Position numbers and translations under genes: made by a program. Shown in pieces: positions 5,430-6,168 of a DNA stretch of 6,168 nt. The DNA lies in assembly GCA_913064935.1 (NCBI GenBank), contig CAJYBF010000065.1, positions 1 through 6,168 of the forward strand, written 5' to 3'. This DNA comes from an uncultured Mollicutes bacterium. GTDB lineage: Bacteria; Bacillota_I; Bacilli_A; MAG-NZ. The notes under the pieces are model-generated. The model had not been told where the DNA came from. It saw only the letters and a list, made by a program, of their open reading frames with translations, and searched no databases. Every line of letters begins with the position of its first letter. Positions within the stretch are counted from its first letter, which is position 1.

Positions 5430-6168
5430 CTAGTACCATCCTCTTAATTTCATTACCGCAGCAATTTTTTTGATTGAATGCATAAATGCTGCTTGTCTCA
5501 TATCTTTAATGTTTTCTTTTTCCATTAAAGCAATGATTTCGTCAAAGGCTTTAATCATAATTTGTTCTTCTTCTTCAAGTACAGTCTCTTTAGTCCAATA
5601 ATGACCATATAAGTTTTGACTCCATTCGAAGTATGACACTGTAACCCCACCTGCATTAGCTAATACATCCGGAACTACGAATATACCTTTACTTAATAAA
5701 ACTTGATCTGCTTCAGGTGTTGTAGGTCCATTAGCCCCCTCAGAGATAATTTTACAATCTATTAAATGTACATTGTTTTTAGTAATTGAATTTTCTAATG
5801 CACATGGTAAGAATACATCACATTTAGTTCCGAATACAGCATCTCTATCTTTAACTTCTACACCAGGAAAATCAGTTACTTTATTTCCTTTAGCTACAAA
5901 TTCCATTAATTCAGGAATATCTATTCCTTCTTTAGAATAAATGCTTCCGTATACATCAGAAACTGCGATTACTTTAGAACCCCAACTTTGCATCATTTCT
6001 GCTGCATAGCTACCAACGTTACCGAATCCTTGAACTACTGTTGTACTACCATTAATGTCCATATTGATTTTAGCAGCTGCTTTTCTAACCATATAAGCAA
6101 CACCATAACCTGTAGCTTCAGTTCTACCAAGTGATCCACCTAACGCAACTGGTTTACCAGTTAAATGT
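5430..6168 (-). CDS. gdhA: Glutamate dehydrogenase (Glu/Leu/Phe/Val family), C-terminal part (5' end outside window)
   Basis: This is the last 245 residues of a Glu/Leu/Phe/Val dehydrogenase, which interconverts glutamate with 2-oxoglutarate plus ammonia using NAD(P). The frame is open to the window edge at 6168, so the ATG at 6092 is internal. Full-length homologues are near 415-430 residues. Counting from the first complete codon, signatures are GGSLGRTEATGYG (10-22), the Rossmann loop QGFGNVGS (46-53), AVSD (68-71) ending the second strand, EGANGPTTPEAD, and PDVLANAGGVTVSYFEWSQN. The C-terminus (LRGWY) resembles the Bacillus RocG/GudB type. The Asp at the end of strand two suggests NAD preference, though this is not decisive. 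The catalytic lysine and aspartate lie upstream, outside the window. Strictly, a leucine or phenylalanine dehydrogenase of the same superfamily is an alternative, but the motifs fit glutamate dehydrogenase much better. Confidence 0.95.
   Translation of the reverse strand, partial: HLTGKPVALGGSLGRTEATGYGVAYMVRKAAAKINMDINGSTTVVQGFGNVGSYAAEMMQSWGSKVIAVSDVYGSIYSKEGIDIPELMEFVAKGNKVTDFPGVEVKDRDAVFGTKCDVFLPCALENSITKNNVHLIDCKIISEGANGPTTPEADQVLLSKGIFVVPDVLANAGGVTVSYFEWSQNLYGHYWTKETVLEEEEQIMIKAFDEIIALMEKENIKDMRQAAFMHSIKKIAAVMKLRGWY

Noticed and set aside
5248..5433. 61-codon open frame on the plus strand
   Set aside because: It spans the ilvE start, its promoter and the gdh terminator on the opposite strand. 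Its residues (runs of Lys, Phe, Ile) simply reflect AT-rich intergenic sequence.
6090..6092. ATG at 6092 as the start of glutamate dehydrogenase
   Set aside because: The frame continues upstream to the window edge with conserved GDH sequence (GGSLGRTEATGYG), so this Met is internal.

Overview
The window is AT-rich DNA from a low-GC Gram-positive-type bacterium. Good Shine-Dalgarno sequences, consensus sigma-A promoters, U-tailed hairpin terminators and the protein types all point to Bacillota (Bacilli) or a close relative such as the free-living Mycoplasmatota-like lineages. That placement is inference. All six genes lie on the minus strand, so transcription runs from high to low coordinates. 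The two end genes are cut by the window edges.

In transcription order the genes are: the C-terminal part of a Glu/Leu/Phe/Val-type glutamate dehydrogenase (5430-6168); a complete class IV branched-chain aminotransferase, ilvE (4280-5284); a CPA2-type cation/proton antiporter (2798-4078); a stand-alone Wzz-type polysaccharide chain-length protein (1507-2694); undecaprenyl-diphosphatase uppP (607-1401); and the N-terminal half of an M20D amidohydrolase (1-595). The first four genes each end in their own intrinsic terminator. The next gene in each case has its own promoter candidate, so these are mostly single-gene transcription units. Only uppP and the M20 gene, 11 bases apart, look like an operon.

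Functionally, GDH and IlvE share the glutamate/2-oxoglutarate pair in amino-acid nitrogen metabolism. The antiporter handles Na+ or K+ against H+. Wzz and UppP both belong to envelope polysaccharide and undecaprenyl-phosphate metabolism.

The most notable observation is in uppP. The standard-code frame stops at a TGA (769-771) after 210 residues. The same frame continues without any shift for 53 more codons that look like the missing last membrane helices of UppP. It ends at a TAG (607-609) next to the ribosome binding site of the following gene, giving a family-typical 264 residues. This is either a recent nonsense mutation, UGA readthrough or recoding, or a sequence error. No other visible gene has an internal TGA, and none of the visible genes uses TGA as its final stop. 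I see no mobile element, CRISPR array, rRNA or tRNA, and no clearly novel multi-gene system.
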